64,000 bases of DNA. Source: Mermis nigrescens. Lineage: Eukaryota > Nematoda > Enoplea > Mermithida > Mermithidae. A model generated the notes under the pieces. It searched no databases, was not told where the DNA came from, and was given only the letters and a program-made list of their open reading frames with translations. Each line of letters starts with the position of its first letter. The first letter of the stretch is position 1. The stretch spans positions 1 through 64,000 of the forward strand of contig JAVLUZ010000415.1 in assembly GCA_036768485.1 (NCBI GenBank). The letters run 5' to 3'. Below, piece after piece: positions 49,801 through 62,472 of the stretch. Both the position numbers and the translations under genes were made by a program.

Positions 49801-50122
49801 TCCTATCCCCCTATTAGATGTATGATCACACCTGAAAAGCAAATCTTGCGCTGGCGTATATGTAAAGTGCCAGAAGAGATAGGTCGGCCGTGCCATTGCT
49901 GATGAACCACAAATAGTAGGAGTTTACGCGCCAAATTTTGTTCCGAATCATGCAGACTTGTACGTAAGCGTAAAAAATGGATAAAACAATGGCCAATAGC
50001 AGCAGCAGACCACCCAAACACTGCCGCGTAAACAAAGACTGACAAGATGTTGGTTTACTTGTGGAATAATGACTGAAGTTACTATTCCAATTCGAATGGG
50101 CGCCAGTAAAGTTAGGATCCAT
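43812..50122 (-). CDS. 7TM G-protein-coupled receptor, chemoreceptor-like, 4 exons
   Basis: Exons on the minus strand: 50122-49832, 45783-45620, 45505-45284, 44316-43812, total 1182 nt, 393 residues, all GT-AG. The start at 50122 is chosen because the paralogue has ATG within one codon of the same place. The N-terminus (1-34) carries NFT and NFS glycosylation sites. TM1 is about 35-59 (LGGLLLLLAIVLSIFYAYV), TM2 68-92, TM3 108-133 ending MAIVRALQLM, where Arg stands in a degenerate DRY position. TM4 is 153-173 and TM5 about 206-226 (CMLIAVVLYSICFYKI). TM6 follows KIENNLILIGL, and TM7 ends FGSNAVIIVALSSDLRK without a canonical NPxxY. A Ser-rich tail of about 100 residues closes it. The ligand is unknown. 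The style resembles nematode chemoreceptors (inference). Intron 1 is 4 kb and full of transposons. Confidence 0.82.
45097..45262 (+). mobile_element. degenerate hAT-A copy in receptor intron 3
   Basis: CACATGGGCGTG at the left and CAACGTACATATG at the right, with shortened family interior (TTGAATTTTTGGTGC, TTTGACTATTTCGCC). No duplication visible. Confidence 0.45.
46732..46967 (-). mobile_element. hAT-A element, perfect 8-bp duplication
   Basis: 236 bp in receptor intron 1, starting CATAGGTGGGCAGC and ending CGCCCTATGTGTG, flanked by exact GTTACAAC at 46724-46731 and 46968-46975. Confidence 0.87.
47688..47847 (-). mobile_element. hAT-A short subfamily element
   Basis: 160 bp, CATACGTGGGCAGC to CGCCCACGTGTG, flanked by CCGCTGAC and CCGCCGAC (7 of 8). 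The interior differs from the main form (AAAATTGCAAAGAATGTT and GTCTACAGTAATCTGG) and is shared with 63078-63225. Confidence 0.8.
49357..49824. mobile_element. hAT-J element abutting receptor exon 1, with nested hAT-A
   Basis: Ends CATACATGTAACGGC (left) and the complement of CTATTAGATGTATG (right). Flanks GTCATACC (49349-49356) and ATCACACC (49825-49832) match at 6 of 8 bases. The right flank contains the exon 1 splice donor. A hAT-A copy (49424-49678) is nested inside. Related to 62262-62472. Confidence 0.65.
49424..49678 (+). mobile_element. hAT-A element, perfect 8-bp duplication, nested in hAT-J
   Basis: 255 bp, CACAATTGGGCG to CGCCCACCTATG, flanked by exact GAGTAGAT at 49416-49423 and 49679-49686. 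Confidence 0.87.
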
Positions 50123-50276
50123 GCTCACGTCCTTTTCTCTGCCTTTACATTTTTTTGTATTTTGCTCTGGCATAAAAAATCCAAAATAGTAATGTAGATA
50201 GGCTTCACGAATATTTTGGATGCTACCTGATAAACTTATAATTCTGCCACAAAAGTTTTGAATATCCAAGGTCACC

Positions 50277-50465
50277 AGATGGGCGTGAGAGAAGGGAGGG
50301 GGCTGGGGATATGGACGCCCAGAATCCAAGAAAACCCGCAGACTCTCTCCGAGAGACACTGAAATTTTGCTCATTGTTAGTTTTGATCGCGAGTGTTTTT
50401 AATGCTAAGGATAGAGCTTGATCAGAGAAAGGTAAAAAAGATGTTTTTAGCACGATTCGAATTTT
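50277..50465 (+). mobile_element. degenerate hAT-A copy upstream of receptor start
   Basis: GATGGGCGTGAGAG at the left, then AAGGATAGAGCTTGATCAGA and AAAAAGATGTTTTT, which mirror the family interior. The upstream extension of the exon 1 open frame runs into this sequence, another reason to prefer the start at 50122. Confidence 0.5.
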
Positions 50466-51846
50466 AGCAATCTTTTACATGATTCTGCCCCATCATCAGA
50501 TGTTCCTCGTTCTCATGACATTCAAGAGTTTATTTATGTACGCAACTTCAATTTTAAGCTATTAATGATTTTTATCTGTTTTCCATTTTTCGGGCTATTT
50601 TTTAAAGACTTTGATAGTAGTATAAGACTTGTTTTTAGCAAGATTGATCGAAAATGATGCACATTTGATACCGCTTTGCAAAATGCAAGAAAAAATTCGC
50701 TTTCTACTCATTAGCCAATAGCCTTACTTGATCCGCCACAAGAAGCTAGGCAATCCCTCCAATATCTACACACATCCATTCTTGTCACTGAAAGGCAACG
50801 TATGCACTTACATAATAAGCCACCTTGCGAGAGTAAATAACATGCACACGTCTAAATTTGTTTGTAAAATGAGAAACGAAAGGGCGAGGTGAAATTCAGT
50901 TGGGCAAAAAAGCGTAAGTAAAACGTAATTGACTGAGACTCACAATTCGACGATATTATCAATAAAATTTGGAGCAATGAACAAAAAATGTTATTAATCT
51001 TTTTCATTTCATTATATATTTAAATAATTAATTTTAAATTCGTGAAAATAGTTAATTTTCGTAATATTTGCATGTCGTACGCATACGGAAGCAAGGATAA
51101 ATTTGATGGTAGGTAAAGTTTAACTCAATCTGTTTATTATTTACCGGTCAAAATCGACTAATTAGAAAAACCGATCTAAAAGAAGCATAAGGCGAAGACG
51201 AAATCAAAAAATAAACATGGCCCGACTGGCATGCGTCCTCCTCAGCAATTAATGTGTATTTGGGCGTAAATTGCAGTGAATACTTAGCTAACACCTGAAA
51301 TTGATTAATGAAAAAAGGGAACGGGAATTAAAAAAGGCAATTATCTCAAGCCTTGCGGTAAATCTATACATATGTGATTACCGTTGGTCTTAAGTCGTTT
51401 TTAAGACGTGCCAGTATTTTTTTGACAATTATCGCTTATCTTTTCATTAGCTTGTGCAAATGTCAAAAAGAAGAAAACTAGAATTCGAAAAATATAAAAA
51501 AATATAGTTTCTGCTTCGAACAAATGGATAATTAGCTTGCTCCTTAATTTATTCGTCTATTTATTTTCGTCATTGACGCATATGATGAATTTTTTCGAGT
51601 AATTTCACAATTAGCCTTGATTTGCCAATTTTTTTCTCGAAAACGAGTAAAACAACAGTCGGCAGCCGATGAAGCGCAAGAAAGATGAAAAATCAAAGTT
51701 TTTCAGCAACCTAATAATAGATCTCTGAATAATAGACAGATCCATCACTATAAGGAAAATGGAAAGAAAAAAGAAGAAAAAAGATGAAAGGATAAATGTG
51801 AGAAAAAAGAGAAATGAGAGACCAAATAGCGTTTATCTATAATATA
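50466..51846. other. intergenic region 5' of the receptor gene
   Basis: AT-rich sequence without a recognisable exon or element ends; purine-rich AAGAAAAAAGATGAAA runs near 51760-51800. Any receptor promoter should lie here or just downstream but no motif is distinctive. Confidence 0.4.
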
Positions 51847-52985
51847 GGTAGCGCGTTAGCGCGTACCTATAATATACTTAGGTACCCCTAACACCTGTGC
51901 ACCCCCTACAGCTATAACGGGACACATCTGGAAGGTGCGGTTTTTTTAAAAGAAAGATAATAAAAAAATTCGCTGCCTGTGTTTTTTTGTTTTTCTTGAA
52001 ACTCAAAACTGACTGTGTAAAGAAGGTGTAAAGTTTTTGTGTAACGTTATAACATAGGACAAATTTTGGGACCTTTTTACTGCGACATGTGGACAACTGA
52101 GTATTGATGACTCGAACAATTAAACAGCATAGAATTATAGAGGGATGAATTCTACAGATCACCATTTTTTTGTTTTTTGAAATTCGCATTAGTTCTCGAA
52201 TGGCAGTGTAAAGAGTGCGAAAATCTGGGGGTGAAAAAGCACTTTTTGGTCGAGTTTTCAACCTGCTTATGTCTGATACTAACTCCGGTTATGAGTTTTT
52301 TAAATGTTTTCTGACAGAAATGTAGAGCGGATCAAGGGCTACATTCTGCATATAAGCAAAGTCTTCTACGCTCTATGGTGAGTTAGATCCTGGGGTTTTA
52401 AGTTTACACTCTAGTGGATGGTGTAAAAAACGGATTTTAACTAAGATTTCTCTGCCAACTTTTTCCGCTTATGAGTCAGGGTAAAATTGAATACAGCAGT
52501 AATAAAGTGCCTCTCAGGGGCTACACATCGCAGCAATCCGCATTTAAAAAAACGCAATATTGAGTTATTTATGGGGGTGTAAAGTTCGAAATCAGACGTG
52601 AAAAATGGGCGAAAAAACACGTTTTTTCCCAAATTTTGATTGGTAAATCATATCAAATAATTTTTGCAACAGAATTTTTGCACATAGAAACGTACTACGA
52701 CCTCGAAAGCTACAAACTGTACCAAACCGAATTTCTTTACACTCAATGGGGAATACGGTACGGATTCTTAAAGTTTACAATGTTCTGAATGATGGAAAAT
52801 ATGTCTTTGTTTGGGTTTTGTTCGCCACTTTCTCCTTTCAGAAGTCAGGATAGGTCCAATAGAATAAAAATAAAGTGCCTTATATGGGGTGTATGTCATA
52901 GCGAATCGCGTATGTCTAAACCAATATTAAGCGAGTGTAAAGTCAAGAATGGGGTGCTTTAAACAGGTTTCTGTCTTGTTTCTTT
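51847..52985 (+). mobile_element. rep-D left-arm fragment
   Basis: Begins with the hairpin end (GTAGCGCGTTAGCGCGTAC) and is colinear with 8471-9600, often identical over long stretches. It stops near 52985. The open frame on its minus strand recurs in other copies but has no recognisable protein features. Confidence 0.75.
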
Positions 52986-53426
52986 AAAAACACTATATTG
53001 TATGTAGTCACTTGAAACTTTCAGAAACCTCGCAAATAACAGCACTTTTTTCGCCAACTGTCCGCAGAAAATTTATGCCCTCAGACAATAATGCCAGTGC
53101 GTAATCTCTAAAGTGCTGTTTTGTTAGAAGGATGCTCGAAGAACTCGAAAAAGTTGTTCTTATTGTTTTTTGTTTCGAGGTTGATGAGAAAAGAAGCAAA
53201 TTCTTGACGAACCGTTCGCGAAAAAATGGCGTTTATTTGTGAGCGGTACTGTACATACAAATACAGTAAATCGAGCTTCTAAATGTCTTGTCAGTCGAGA
53301 TTTCGCAAATTTTTCGGCGCTTCGCGCCGAATTTTAGCTAAAGTCATAGAAATTTATTGATTTTTCCGCACAAAATTGTTGAAAATTTCAAAATTTTTTG
53401 TAAAAATATTGCGTCAAGAGTGATTC

Positions 53427-53673
53427 TATAGTCTGTTTCACGAAACCTTGTGCATGGATCGCAATTCTTCAGTCGATATAAATCGTTTACAAAAGCGGTT
53501 CAAATAGAAGCAGCGATCATGATAATTGGCATAGCATTGGATAAACAAATGGAGTTTTACTGTGCAAAATTTCATTACAGTAAGACGACTAAAAACCACT
53601 TTTGTATGTAGCTACCCGAAAGGTCGAAGAAAATTGATTTTCATGCACAAGGTTACGTGAAATAGAATATGTA
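53427..53673. mobile_element. mite-H long variant
   Basis: CTATAGTCTGTTTCACGAA at the left; complement of TTACGTGAAATAGAATATG at the right, with shared CCTTGTGCATG inside both ends. Confidence 0.5.
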
Positions 53674-54110
53674 TAGATAAAAGTATAGACCACACAAAAA
53701 GCGTAAAAAACGCGTTTTTGTGCAAAGAGCAAATTTTTGACATGTTTTTGGTGGTTTTTGTAAAAGTTAGGGTGAAAATCCTAGATCCAGTACCTACCTT
53801 GTCGTACCTACTACGTTAGTGCTTACCAACATTATTCATACACGCAATGTGATAAATATCATTTTAAAATTTACTGAAACAAGCACGCAATAACATGCAA
53901 GAAATTTTCCACATATGTATATGTATTTAGCTATCTTCAATCATAGCGATTGGGCGAAAATCATTGCGCCCCGTTTGCTACGCAATCTACCCAACTGTAA
54001 AGAAATGTCCACTTGAACGACGCATGCATTTTACTTTGAAATGCGTGTTTCTTAGGTCCATTAGCCAGTGCATTGCTGCGGGCAGTCAACTTTATCGGAC
54101 TAAATAAGAG

Positions 54111-54312
54111 TCAGCGAGAAGTAAAATGACAAAACGTGAGATTATTTGTTGAAGTTGCATCATGGTCGAAGTAAGCAACGATCAGAAGCGATAAGTGAAT
54201 TCCAGCTTGAGCACAGAAAATAATGCTGCTTCGAACTTCAGCTAAATAATATCGCAAACGCGCGGAGTCGGAATATAATTCATACACAATGCAAGTATAA
54301 ATTGCTAAGATG
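54111..54312 (-). CDS. candidate exon, chemoreceptor-like TM segment
   Basis: Minus-strand open segment preceded by a CATTAG acceptor: GTASILAIYTCIVYEL, a basic/polar link SARLRYYLAEVRSSI, then FCAQAGIHLSLLIVAYF and a stop. Helix, short charged loop with xxR, then a helix beginning near AQ is reminiscent of TM5-loop-TM6 in nematode Srx/Srw-type receptors. No neighbouring exons were found, so it may be a remnant. Confidence 0.3.
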
Positions 54313-54393
54313 GAAGCAGTACCTAATGACATTCGCTACAACACTGACAAAGATAGGAATAACTACTATTTTTTGCTAACAAAAAGTTGGGTA

Positions 54394-55829
<1,436 letters not shown>

Positions 55830-55931
55830 TGTTTCACACAAGTTTGGGCATAAATTTTAAAAACTATGTCCGACAAGAAGCCAACAGATTACGATTATAG
55901 AAATGATTTGATATATAAATATAATTATCGT

Positions 55932-56019
55932 AATTTTTTCGCCTTACCACCATTTTAAGGCCATTTTTTGACCTTTGAAAAATCTGGCACCCCCAGAATT
56001 TCGGTGCCGCCCACCTACG
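55932..56019 (+). mobile_element. hAT-A right-end fragment
   Basis: TTTTTTCGCCTTACCACC to GCCGCCCACCTACG; the left part is missing, apparently replaced by a mite-H fragment (55826-55931). Confidence 0.6.
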
Positions 56020-57259
56020 GTCAGAATCCCCTTCCCCAAACATCCGGTAGACCCACAAAAATCGGTAGACCCAGAATTTATTTTTTAACACGTTTTTTAG
56101 GATTTTTTGCCAGTTTTGCACCGCCCAGACTCCCCAGAATTTAATCGCTTTCAATATTTGATACCAACTTCTCCTATTATAAGTCCGCACAGAAATTCCT
56201 CCTTAAAAGTTAGTCTGCGTTTTCAAGGGTCACACAGAAGCTGGCCGCTTTCGTTACACTCAAACACTCAGTAATGAGTTAGTTTTTTGTCTGTCGATTA
56301 TTGTCAAAATAAAGCTCGTGCCATACACATCGCACTTGGACGCGTTTGTTATACTCAGAAGCGCGAGAATTTCTGGATGTGTAAAATTTACAAACTGGGG
56401 TGAAAAAACGACGATTTTGTCAATTTTTTCCGTTAACTTCTGTTATAAGTCGTCCCTTAAAATGGTCTTTCTGTGATTCTGAAGCATTTCGGCCATAACA
56501 CCATTACGTCATTGCTTGATAGGAGAACTGAGCTTTAATGTACAGTTTGAAGCTATATCGCCATCATCTCTCAATGAAGACCTTAAAACGATAGGTCTGC
56601 TTCAAGCATACATATGTACCTAGCTACGGACATTACCTTGCCCGACTCAATGATCTTCCCCATTTTTACTTTATTTTCGAGATTAATTTTTGTTGAAATT
56701 CTCAGAATCTTTTGCTTTTATGCTTTTTTACGCAGGTTTACAGATGGCAAACGTCTCACAATGATTATATTATTTGGCCGTTAATAATTTTATGATTAGG
56801 ACACATGTCTTCCGGAAAGTTTTGTTCCGTGATATCCTAAGGTGCGTGATAGCAAAATAATAAATGGCATTTATTTTCATTTGATTGAAAAATACGTAGC
56901 TGGGAGTCATTTTATGAAAGTTCGCCATTTCGATCACTACGTGCGTTACGTTTATATGTTGGTCTCCGACTCGATCAGAAATTTATTTGGTTGCCGATAT
57001 TATAGAATACAAATTAGACAGTAGGCGCTTTGGAAGAATTTCATCACAAAAAATGTAACGGATAAATTTGATATTCCAGTGATAAAATAATAATAAAATA
57101 TAGGTAAATACTATTTTTTAAACGAATGGCATGAACGTACAATTAAAAGCATGGCTTGAATTTATAAGTCCGACTTTAGCGCACTACGTAACCTATAAAT
57201 CAGGAAATACATACGCATATCTACGAGAGATAAGAATCAAACTTCGCAGTCGGAGAAGG
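56020..57259. other. no gene recognised
   Basis: Contains a second, divergent hAT-A-like end (about 56020-56150) and some GTGTAAA words. A plus-strand frame at 56842-57024 (60 codons, Tyr/His/Arg-rich) has no splice context or recognisable motif. Confidence 0.4.
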
Positions 57260-57379
57260 AGCCTTAAAATTTGAACAATCGATCCTGAATTTCGAAATTC
57301 TCTCGATTTACAATGTATCATCAGAGGTCATATTGCCCGATTTGAAAAAGACATTTTATAGGTCCTCCTGACCGAACAT

Positions 57380-57828
57380 CCGCCATTACCGAATTCTAGG
57401 GTCTGATGGGTTAATAAAACAGTCACAAAAAATCAATTCTATGGGGTAAATCGATTAATGAGTTTTCGGATTCTGAGGGCATAGCCCCTTCCCTCAAGTC
57501 CACGTTTGCTCCTGAGTCCTGACCGTAGTTGCGCGGCACGACCGGTCTAGAATGGGGTCAAATATTGAACTTTTTGGGCCAGAATGACACCAAAAATGAC
57601 AAAAATGCTAAGAAGCGTCAAAACGACGGTAATCCTTACTCATAAGTTTCCAATCATGTCAAGCACTTTTAAAGAAAAGGTTTCATTTCGCTTTTAGCGT
57701 TCACGCTTTGCCTCATTTTCACTAGAGAGTTTACCATTCTTTTCATTTCGAGGATATAGACATCCCAAACCCCCATGCGCGTCTGGCCGACCGACTCCTT
57801 AACGCGTGGCCGCCGATGCACTATTTCT
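57380..57828. other. insertion in the pseudogene's last exon
   Basis: Relative to the intact gene, about 450 bases of unrelated sequence separate CTCCTGACC (57370 area) from the GTGGTTCACGAAG block (57834). It includes GACACCAAAAATGACAAAAA but no ends or duplication could be defined. Confidence 0.5.
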
Positions 57829-57879
57829 GATGTGGTTCACGAAGCTGATTTCGGCGTGCGGCAATCGGGAGGGTGCCAC

Positions 57880-58135
57880 CACACGTGGGCGTTGGGGGGT
57901 TGGGGGTATGCACCTCCAGAAGTTGAAATACCCCCCTAGAAATCAAAATACCCCCCAGAATTCAAATTTTGAAATTTTTTTGCATTTTTAGCAATTTTTT
58001 GATGCCATTGGATAGTGCTCGATGAGAAACGTCGAAAAATGGTGTTTTTTCGCCATACGACCATTCTTAAGACCATTTTTTGACCTTTGAAAATTTTTTC
58101 ACCCCCTTCCAGAATTTCGGTGCTGCCCACCTATG
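57880..58135 (+). mobile_element. hAT-A element in receptor pseudogene, perfect 8-bp duplication
   Basis: 256 bp, CACACGTGGGCG to GCCCACCTATG, flanked by exact GGTGCCAC at 57872-57879 and 58136-58143. The intact paralogue shows the empty site (GGGAGGGTGCCGTGCTC at 43974-43990), so this insertion can be proved by comparison. Confidence 0.92.
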
Positions 58136-58497
58136 GGTGCCACTACTACCACGCTCATTGATCTCGCCGCCGGCTGCACGTTGACCACTATGTTGTTCGA
58201 CTTGACCCGTTTGGCTTTGCACGAAGGAATTATTATTTTACGCAAGTGTAAGAAAAAGTCCAAACGCAATTCGTCCCCGACGACAAACTCATCGCGCAAA
58301 ATGATATCGTATCAAGTTATCAACAACGAATAAAACTAGCACGCCAATCCAATGAGGATCAGGTTTTTTTCTACGGTTTCGCTGCGAGCGTTAGCTATGT
58401 TGCTCGCTTGTCGTATGGCGTTTTTAAGCCTGCGTAAAGCTTACTAAATTGATAAAAAATAGGAGGAAAATGAAAAGCCGGATACAGAAATTATAAT

Positions 58498-58637
58498 TAT
58501 AGTCTTTTTCACATAACTTCGTAGGCCGAGGGTTACGAAACTTGTATATCAGACTAATGCTATAATTGCAATCTGTCGGCTTATTGACGGAGATAGCTTA
58601 AAAATTTATGACCGAAGTTGTGTGAAACAGGCTATAG
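58498..58637. mobile_element. mite-H short hairpin element
   Basis: 140 bp between TATAGTCTTTTTCACATAAC and the complementary end GTGTGAAACAGGCTATAG; the arms pair over about 30 bp. Lies in the intron between pseudogene exons 3 and 4, absent from the paralogue's intron. Confidence 0.65.
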
Positions 58638-59489
58638 TTAGTGAGTAGCGTTAAATATCCACAAATTTTATTATTTAAATTTTATTTACTTTTTTGATTA
58701 ATTTCTTTCTAGGCATTATAAAGTTTTAACCTTTTTTAACAAATCTTATCTTAGTAATAATCAAATAATAAAAACAAAAAACATGGTAATAGAAGGCCAT
58801 CAGTACGACAGAAAGGAAAAAGAATGGAAAACATAAGACATTAAAAATCGAAATGCGGATAATAAAAATATTTTGAATAAAGAAATAAATAGTGAAATAT
58901 GAAGAAATAAATAAATAAAATACAGAAAAGAGAAAAACTGTTAGAAGAAAAAAGTTGTTAATAAAAAACATAAAGGCGTGAATGCGATATAACGAATGTA
59001 TCTAAAAAAGAATATATCACGAGAAACTAACTTCTTTTACAAGATGCGAAAATATGATATCGTGGGGGATACGCAAAAAGACATCGCAACATAGTAAAAA
59101 AGGAGGTTCTCAAGTTAGATGAAAAATTGTAAAACGATGCGCTACGATAAAAAAGCTTCAGTTTGTGAAAAACTGGACAAGATTTTCGCAACAGAAACGT
59201 GAAAAACTTAAGCAGAAACGTAATGATTTCTTTATCAGTTTTTGACTCTCTTATGGATGCAAAAGCAATTTTATAATCCACAACTTTTGAGCTATTTACC
59301 CAAAATTTTCAATTTTTTCAGAACGAGCGCATTCAGATTTGCGAGCACTTTTTCACACACTATTTTTAAAATTAAGATTTAAATAAAATGTCTTGATGCT
59401 TCGACTTCCCTTGCATTATTTATTAGTACGAAGCGCAAAGAAGTTGATGGGTCAAAATTTTTTCGTTTTTATGAACATTAAAAATCCTG

Positions 59490-59721
59490 CGCGGTTGTCA
59501 GCAACCATACTGGGTAAAAGTCAAAACCTGCAATCGCGCGTTAAGACCCCCAAGTTAAATTTTCAAAATTAATGCGTTTTATCGCGGTTTTTCAAACTAA
59601 TGGATAGATCTCAACGAGATACATCGAAAAATGATTTGTTTGCTCTTTCATCAATTTTTCGGCATTTGTTCACCTTTATAAATTTCGGAAGCCCGGAATT
59701 CAGGTGCTGCCCAGGTATGAC
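59490..59721 (+). mobile_element. degenerate hAT-A copy
   Basis: Family order kept (ACTAATGGATAGATCTCAAC, ACATCGAAAAATGATTTG) ending GGTGCTGCCCAGGTATG; no left end or duplication. Confidence 0.5.
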
Positions 59722-60024
59722 CAGCATTATACCTTCTTATCACGTAAAAACAAAGGCTGTATAAAACGACGGCAATCAGCATGCAAAGCGTGGGTCTAAT
59801 GCACCAGTATAGTAGAAAATCGCGTTGATTGAACACGTCCCAGCGAGTGTTGTTCCATGTCATTGTGCGTCGGTCCAAAAACATCCAAGTGACCGAAAAA
59901 CATTGCAAAATGATGGACTCAACGAAAACCATGCTCCACAAAGCCAAAATGAGCTTTAGAGGGTAAAATTCATATTCAAACAAGGATGCAAAACGTAATG
60001 CAAAAATAATGTAAAATATGTGAA

Positions 60025-60775
60025 ATGCAAAAAAGGCTTGGGTTTACCCTTTTTACCGGAGACAGAACCGAAACGAATATGCAACCATATGGCTTTCTCC
60101 TCCTCGGGGGTTGTTTAAAGGCCCAGAACGGGAGTTCCAAGTAAAACACGTCAGATGAAAGCCATAACCCCTTTTCGGGAAAATTTCTCCTTATGCTATC
60201 AATTACTAAATCAGCCCTTTTCGCGCCTAGTTTTTCCACCTTGATGAGGCTCTTCAAAGTTCCGAAGCGAGGTTTACCTAAGGCACATCAGAAAAATCCT
60301 TAAACGGGGTGGATTTATGTATAACAGCGTAATATGTTTACTATGGGGTATCCAATTCCGGGCCCTGAAACCACACGTAAGTTGGCGAAATTTTCTGGGA
60401 AACGCAGTTGGACTTATTTATCCTGAGAGGCCCTACTCTGGAAATCCCCGTTCTTGGACTTTTAACCACGCTGAAGGGGAGAAACCCTCCAACGAAAACT
60501 GTATGGATTTTTAATAGCAAAATACGTTCATTGTGGATCGCCCCCTTTCCGGGTCCTGATACCGACCTTAAAAAGGAGAGATTTTCCCAAAAACGGGGTT
60601 GGGGTGCTCTCAACATACCCTACTTGCAATCCCTTTTTCTGGATTTCAAACGACTATAAAGGAAGATATATCGTACTTCAGAAAGGAAACGAAGAGGTTT
60701 CTTCCATCGTTCCCGCTTCCGTTTACGTTTGATACTTCTCCCCGAAAAAAATTAAAATTTGCCGAAATCACTCAT
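60025..60775. other. higher-GC insertion in pseudogene intron 2
   Basis: The matching intron of the intact gene is 114 bp; here it is 829 bp. The extra block is distinctly less AT-rich than its surroundings and contains related, partly inverted segments, such as AACGGGAGTTCCAAG near 60126 and CCCCGTTCTTGGAC near 60448. Plus-strand frames over it are unassigned. Confidence 0.45.
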
Positions 60776-60999
60776 GTAGGTACCTTGTTGTGGCAGATAT
60801 GTTGAAGAAATTGGTGGGCCAATGCGGTGCCATGAGTAGCACAGCGCGTACGATGGCCATGACAGGAAAATGAGAAAGTGTCATGTAAAAATGAAGCGTG
60901 TACCAAAAACTCAACCAGCTTTCGTTCTCGGCTGACAACAAATTAGCCTTTGAGAAATAATATTCGCGTGCACTTTGGATTGTATCATAATGGATAAAC

Positions 61000-62253
61000 G
61001 GGTGACTGAATGTCCAAATTTTATACGTAGGCTCTTTACATTTCTTTTAATGACTATATCAAAAAAACTTTATTTTTCTATTCTGAACCAGCAATTTTGA
61101 CTGACCGAACAATTTTAATGGCCTTAATTTCCTTTATTATATTGATTGTATTATTAGGAACTAAAGCAAGCAATTACGAGCAAATTTATCTTGTACTTTT
61201 AAAAAATTACCCACAAAAACTTGTAGACTTTTACATTTGAAGTTGAATAACTGGATTAACTTTTACTTTAGCATGTGGATCTACGAGTATAGTCTGTTTC
61301 ATTTATTTAAAAGCTTGACCGTCAATGGTCTTTCTTAGGGGGCTCGTTCAGACAGTTTCCGTTCATCATTTTGATTTTCTAGAAGTTTATCAAATTTGCA
61401 GATAAAATTTCATGAAATTGTCTACGAATTTACAACCAAAGAAGCTGGCCCATGGTTTAATTCAAGGGTTTGTTATATTTTCACTGACTCTTCACAAAAT
61501 TAATTTACCGTGACATTTTGCTGTGTACACTTGCGCATACATTTTTGTGCGAGAGAAAGATTTCAGGGCACGCACAACAAAATTTTTAAAGCCATTTTTA
61601 TCAATGTACAAGATTTCATCGGGGAAAAACAAAGAAATTTTGACGTTCTCTAGTTTGATGCATTTTTTCAAAATAATTTAAATGAATTTGTTTATTTACG
61701 ATGAATTATTTATACTAAGTTTATCAATAAAAGTGGATCACCGGCGCAAGCGTTCCCTCGCCGTATGGCTACTGACCTCCAGCAAGAAGTTGACTGACTC
61801 GAAAATCTTAGAAAGCCTAATGTTTTGAGCGTTTTTAGCTTCTTTTTGACTTAAAAGAACAAATTTTTTAACAATATTTTGTACATTTAATAAAATCTTT
61901 CAAATTTATTTTTTATTTTTTATGGTCTAGAAAGAAAGAGCATTATTAGAAACGTCGACCAATGATATTTTTGACGCGTACCTACCCTTCTTATGTCCAA
62001 AAATTTATTTTAAAAATCTTTAGGGCTTACCCCTCCGGAATTAATATTCCATTTATGTATAGTCACTGTGTACTATATAGAAACTTTTGAGGGTGATTTT
62101 CGAAAAAGCCAGCTCGCTATAAATTTAGTGAAACATAATAGAATGTTAATTAGGATGAGTCATGTTGCAGAGTGAAGGACCTCAAGGATGAGTGGGTTTA
62201 CGCTTACTCCAGTAAGCCATCATGCATGATTTAAGGTGCTTTACTCCCTATCC
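61000..62253. other. pseudogene intron 1, left part
   Basis: AT-rich intron sequence with a mite-H-type end (TATAGTCTGTTTCATTTAT near 61289) and, at about 61740-62060, sequence resembling rep-G ends and interior (AGAAAGAGCATTATTAGAAA as at 13720). No coding segment. Confidence 0.4.
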
Positions 62254-62261
62254 GCAAGAAG

Positions 62262-62472
62262 CATACATGTAACGGCTCAAAATTTGGAGGAGTCCCGGCC
62301 ATTTTTAGGGGAGGGGGTGACTGACCTCCAATTTTTGGCCAAAAAACGTAAAAATAGCCAAAAATTTGATTTTTTCCGAAAATTGGTGGGTCTAAATTTT
62401 TCTGGCTTTGGGGAGATGAGGGGACGGCCTACTTTAGGTGAGGAGATCTCCCATCCCCCTGTTACATGTATG
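62262..62472. mobile_element. hAT-J element
   Basis: 211 bp, CATACATGTAACGGC to the complementary GTTACATGTATG. Flanks GCAAGAAG (62254-62261) and ACAAAAAG (62473-62480) match at 6 of 8 bases. Same family as 49357-49824. Confidence 0.7.

Noticed and set aside
49826..50374. Longer first exon of the receptor starting at 50374
   Set aside because: The extra part overlaps a degenerate hAT-A copy and has no counterpart in the paralogue, whose ATG lies within one codon of 50122.
51878..52261. A conserved-looking minus-strand frame of 127 codons, also in other rep-D copies
   Set aside because: It recurs with frame breaks because the DNA is repeated; it is Lys/Thr/Phe-rich with no motif and is shorter in each other copy.
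60317..60805. Three overlapping plus-strand frames of 65-83 codons as genes
   Set aside because: They overlap in different frames, lie in an insertion within a pseudogene intron, and show no recognisable motif or splice context.
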